A DNA stretch of 6,540 bases from Denitrobacterium sp024691475. GTDB taxonomy: Bacteria; Actinomycetota; Coriobacteriia; Coriobacteriales; Eggerthellaceae. Both the position numbers and the translations under genes were made by a program. Below the pieces are notes generated by a model. That model saw only the letters and a program-made list of their open reading frames with translations, did no database searches and was not told the DNA's origin. Below are positions 4,860 through 6,540 of this stretch, in pieces. The stretch lies in assembly GCA_024691475.1 (NCBI GenBank), contig JAILNP010000160.1:1-6540 (forward strand), in the 5' to 3' direction. Positions within the stretch are counted from its first letter, which is position 1; every line of letters starts with the position of its first letter.

Positions 4860-6540
4860 CTACGCCAAGCGCAGGTCGAGCTTACGCGCATGGGCGGGCG
4901 CGTCATGCACGATTACACGCAGGGGCTGACCCAGGCGATATGAGCGATTGGTATCCTGCCCCACCAGGCGATGGTGCTGGGCATCGAACGTGAAGTAATC
5001 GAATCCCAGGAAGCGAACGGGCAGAAAACCCTCGCAAGTAGTATCGAACCGTACGTAGAGCCCATACGAAGTAACGCCCGAAACGATGCCATGAAGCGTT
5101 TGCCCCACGTAACGAGCCATGTACTCCACGAGCTTGATTTCCTGCGTCTCCCGAGCGCATGCGTCAGCAATGCGCTCCATCTTCGAGGAATGCTCGGATA
5201 TCCACGAAAGCGACTCGACCTGGGAAGCAGGCAGTGCGCCCTCGCCACGGATGAGGGCCTTGAGCGCACGGTGCACAACAAGGTCGGGGTAGCGTCGAAT
5301 AGGGCTGGTGAAATGGCAATATGCCTCGCTTGCGAGGCCATAGTGCTCCTCGCAGTGCGGACGATACTCGGCACGCTTCATGCTACGAAGCACCAGCGAG
5401 GATACCAGCTCCTCTTCGGGGCGGCCCTTCGCAAGGGCGAGCATGCCCTGCAGCGCATGACGATTGCCTGCGACGACGCGCTCGGGCGCAACATCTCGGT
5501 CGTAGCCAAACTCATGGAGAACGCCAACCAAATCGGCAAGCGCATCGGATGAAGGAGCATCATGTACGCGAAAGACCGAGGGCGATTCCGCATCGCGAAG
5601 CATTTCCGCAACGCACTCGTTGCAGAGAATCATAGCCTCCTCGATGCAGCTCGTGGCATCCGTCTTCACGCGAATGCGCACGTCAACGGCAGACCCTTCC
5701 CCATCGAGTACGACCTTTGCCTCACGAGAGGAGAAATCCATGCCCCCTCGAGCCTGGCGCCTGGCCATGCGCGCATGAGCCATGGCATTCAGGGAACGCA
5801 AGGCGCCAAACAACAGTTCCGAAGAACGACCACTCAGGGGCATCGCGGCATGAGGCTCGTCTTCACGTCGGGCAAGAACCCTGGCATGTTGCGCATCCTC
5901 CGCGTCGATATAGCATTGCGCCTGCTCGTACGAGAGACGCGCCTGGGAAACGATGAGCGATTCATACGCCTCAACGCGCTCGACCTGCCAAGACGGGGTC
6001 ATGCGAATATCAACCGTCATGGCACGACGCGTTGCGCCGGGAACAAGCGAGCAAATGTCATTGGATAGATGTTCGGGGACCATCGGTATTACGCGGTCGA
6101 CGGCGTACACGCTGGTCGCACGCCTACGCGCATCAAGGTCGACGGAAGAATCCCACGGCACGTAATGGGCCACGTCGGCAATGTGCACCCCCAACAGGAA
6201 GCCACCTTCTGGCAGCTCCTGCAGGGATAGGGCATCATCGAAGTCGCGCGCATCAACGGGGTCGACCGTAAAGACGAATCGATCGCGAATGTCGCGATAG
6301 CCATGAGCAAGAGCATCGGACTCGCATACGCTCGCACGATTCGCCTGCTCAATCGCCCCTTCGGAAAAGGTAGTCTCGAGTCGGTAGCGTCCAATGACAG
6401 CCTCGACATCCATGCCGGGGTCATCGGCGCTCATGCCAAGCACCTCTTCCACAACACCCGTAGCAGCGCTCTTGCGCGAGGGAAATGCGTTGAGTCGCAC
6501 GCGCACGATAGCCCCATCGGGAATGTCGGGATTATCCGCT
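4860..6540 (-). CDS. rnr: Ribonuclease R (RNB/VacB family), 5' end outside the window
   Basis: 559 residues are visible and the frame stays open to the window edge, so the start, the N-terminal helical part and the first cold-shock domain are missing. RNase R is a processive 3'-5' hydrolytic exoribonuclease that degrades structured RNA and, with tmRNA-SmpB, non-stop mRNA. In visible numbering, the end of a cold-shock domain (about 1-35, with AFPSRK) is followed by the RNB catalytic domain (about 83-430). TVDPVDARDFDDALS carries Asp93, Asp99, Asp101 and Asp102, equivalent to the four metal-binding aspartates of RNase II/R. Tyr145 in TSVYAVDRVIPMVPEHLSN and HFTSPIRRYPDLVVHR (410-425) are also canonical. 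An S1 domain (about 478-559) closes the protein, with GIVSGVTSYGLYVRF. The protein stops at the end of S1 (KLDLRLA) without the lysine-rich tail of E. coli RNase R. It heads the operon with the peptidase and smpB genes. Confidence 0.96.
   Translation of the reverse strand, partial: ADNPDIPDGAIVRVRLNAFPSRKSAATGVVEEVLGMSADDPGMDVEAVIGRYRLETTFSEGAIEQANRASVCESDALAHGYRDIRDRFVFTVDPVDARDFDDALSLQELPEGGFLLGVHIADVAHYVPWDSSVDLDARRRATSVYAVDRVIPMVPEHLSNDICSLVPGATRRAMTVDIRMTPSWQVERVEAYESLIVSQARLSYEQAQCYIDAEDAQHARVLARREDEPHAAMPLSGRSSELLFGALRSLNAMAHARMARRQARGGMDFSSREAKVVLDGEGSAVDVRIRVKTDATSCIEEAMILCNECVAEMLRDAESPSVFRVHDAPSSDALADLVGVLHEFGYDRDVAPERVVAGNRHALQGMLALAKGRPEEELVSSLVLRSMKRAEYRPHCEEHYGLASEAYCHFTSPIRRYPDLVVHRALKALIRGEGALPASQVESLSWISEHSSKMERIADACARETQEIKLVEYMARYVGQTLHGIVSGVTSYGLYVRFDTTCEGFLPVRFLGFDYFTFDAQHHRLVGQDTNRSYRLGQPLRVIVHDAPAHARKLDLRLA

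Overview
The window looks like ordinary chromosomal core-gene territory from a moderately GC-rich (mid to upper 50s percent by eye) Gram-positive-type bacterium. An Asp23/YloU protein next to a FakA/YloV kinase with rpmB divergent, and rnr linked to smpB, are arrangements seen in Firmicutes and Actinobacteria. The GC-rich codon use, the four-cysteine L28 and the protein flavour make me suspect the class Coriobacteriia (Eggerthella/Slackia/Olsenella relatives). That assignment is inference and was not tested by any search.

The left part (3-2339) is a two-gene minus-strand unit: an Asp23/Gls24 protein (2031 to 1681) followed by a FakA/YloV-type fatty acid kinase with a DAK2 domain (1634 to 3). 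A 308-base non-coding region (2032-2339) separates it from rpmB. That region carries divergent promoter signals, a 12-bp palindrome and a small hairpin in the rpmB leader.

In the centre (2340-2657), rpmB (ribosomal protein L28, plus strand) ends in a clear intrinsic terminator. A second long hairpin lies between it and the end of the converging minus-strand operon.

The right part (2658-6540) is a minus-strand operon, in transcription order: rnr (RNase R, its 5' end outside the window), an M42 metallo-aminopeptidase, smpB, and a very acidic repeat protein I do not recognise. The last three genes are packed with 1- and 8-base gaps, which suggests translational coupling. A perfect TATAAT box precedes the peptidase gene, so the last three genes may also be made independently of rnr.

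RNase R and SmpB work together in tmRNA ribosome rescue and decay of non-stop mRNA, and an aminopeptidase could plausibly help recycle peptides from tagged proteins. L28 is a 50S ribosome component. FakA supplies acyl-phosphate from exogenous fatty acids, and Asp23-type proteins are envelope-associated. I see no mobile element, CRISPR array, tRNA, rRNA or phage gene. The least explained item is the acidic protein at 2658-3194: three copies of a YVYVDEDGNE module and no lysine, arginine or histidine in its first 137 residues. I do not see a convincing new multi-gene system here.
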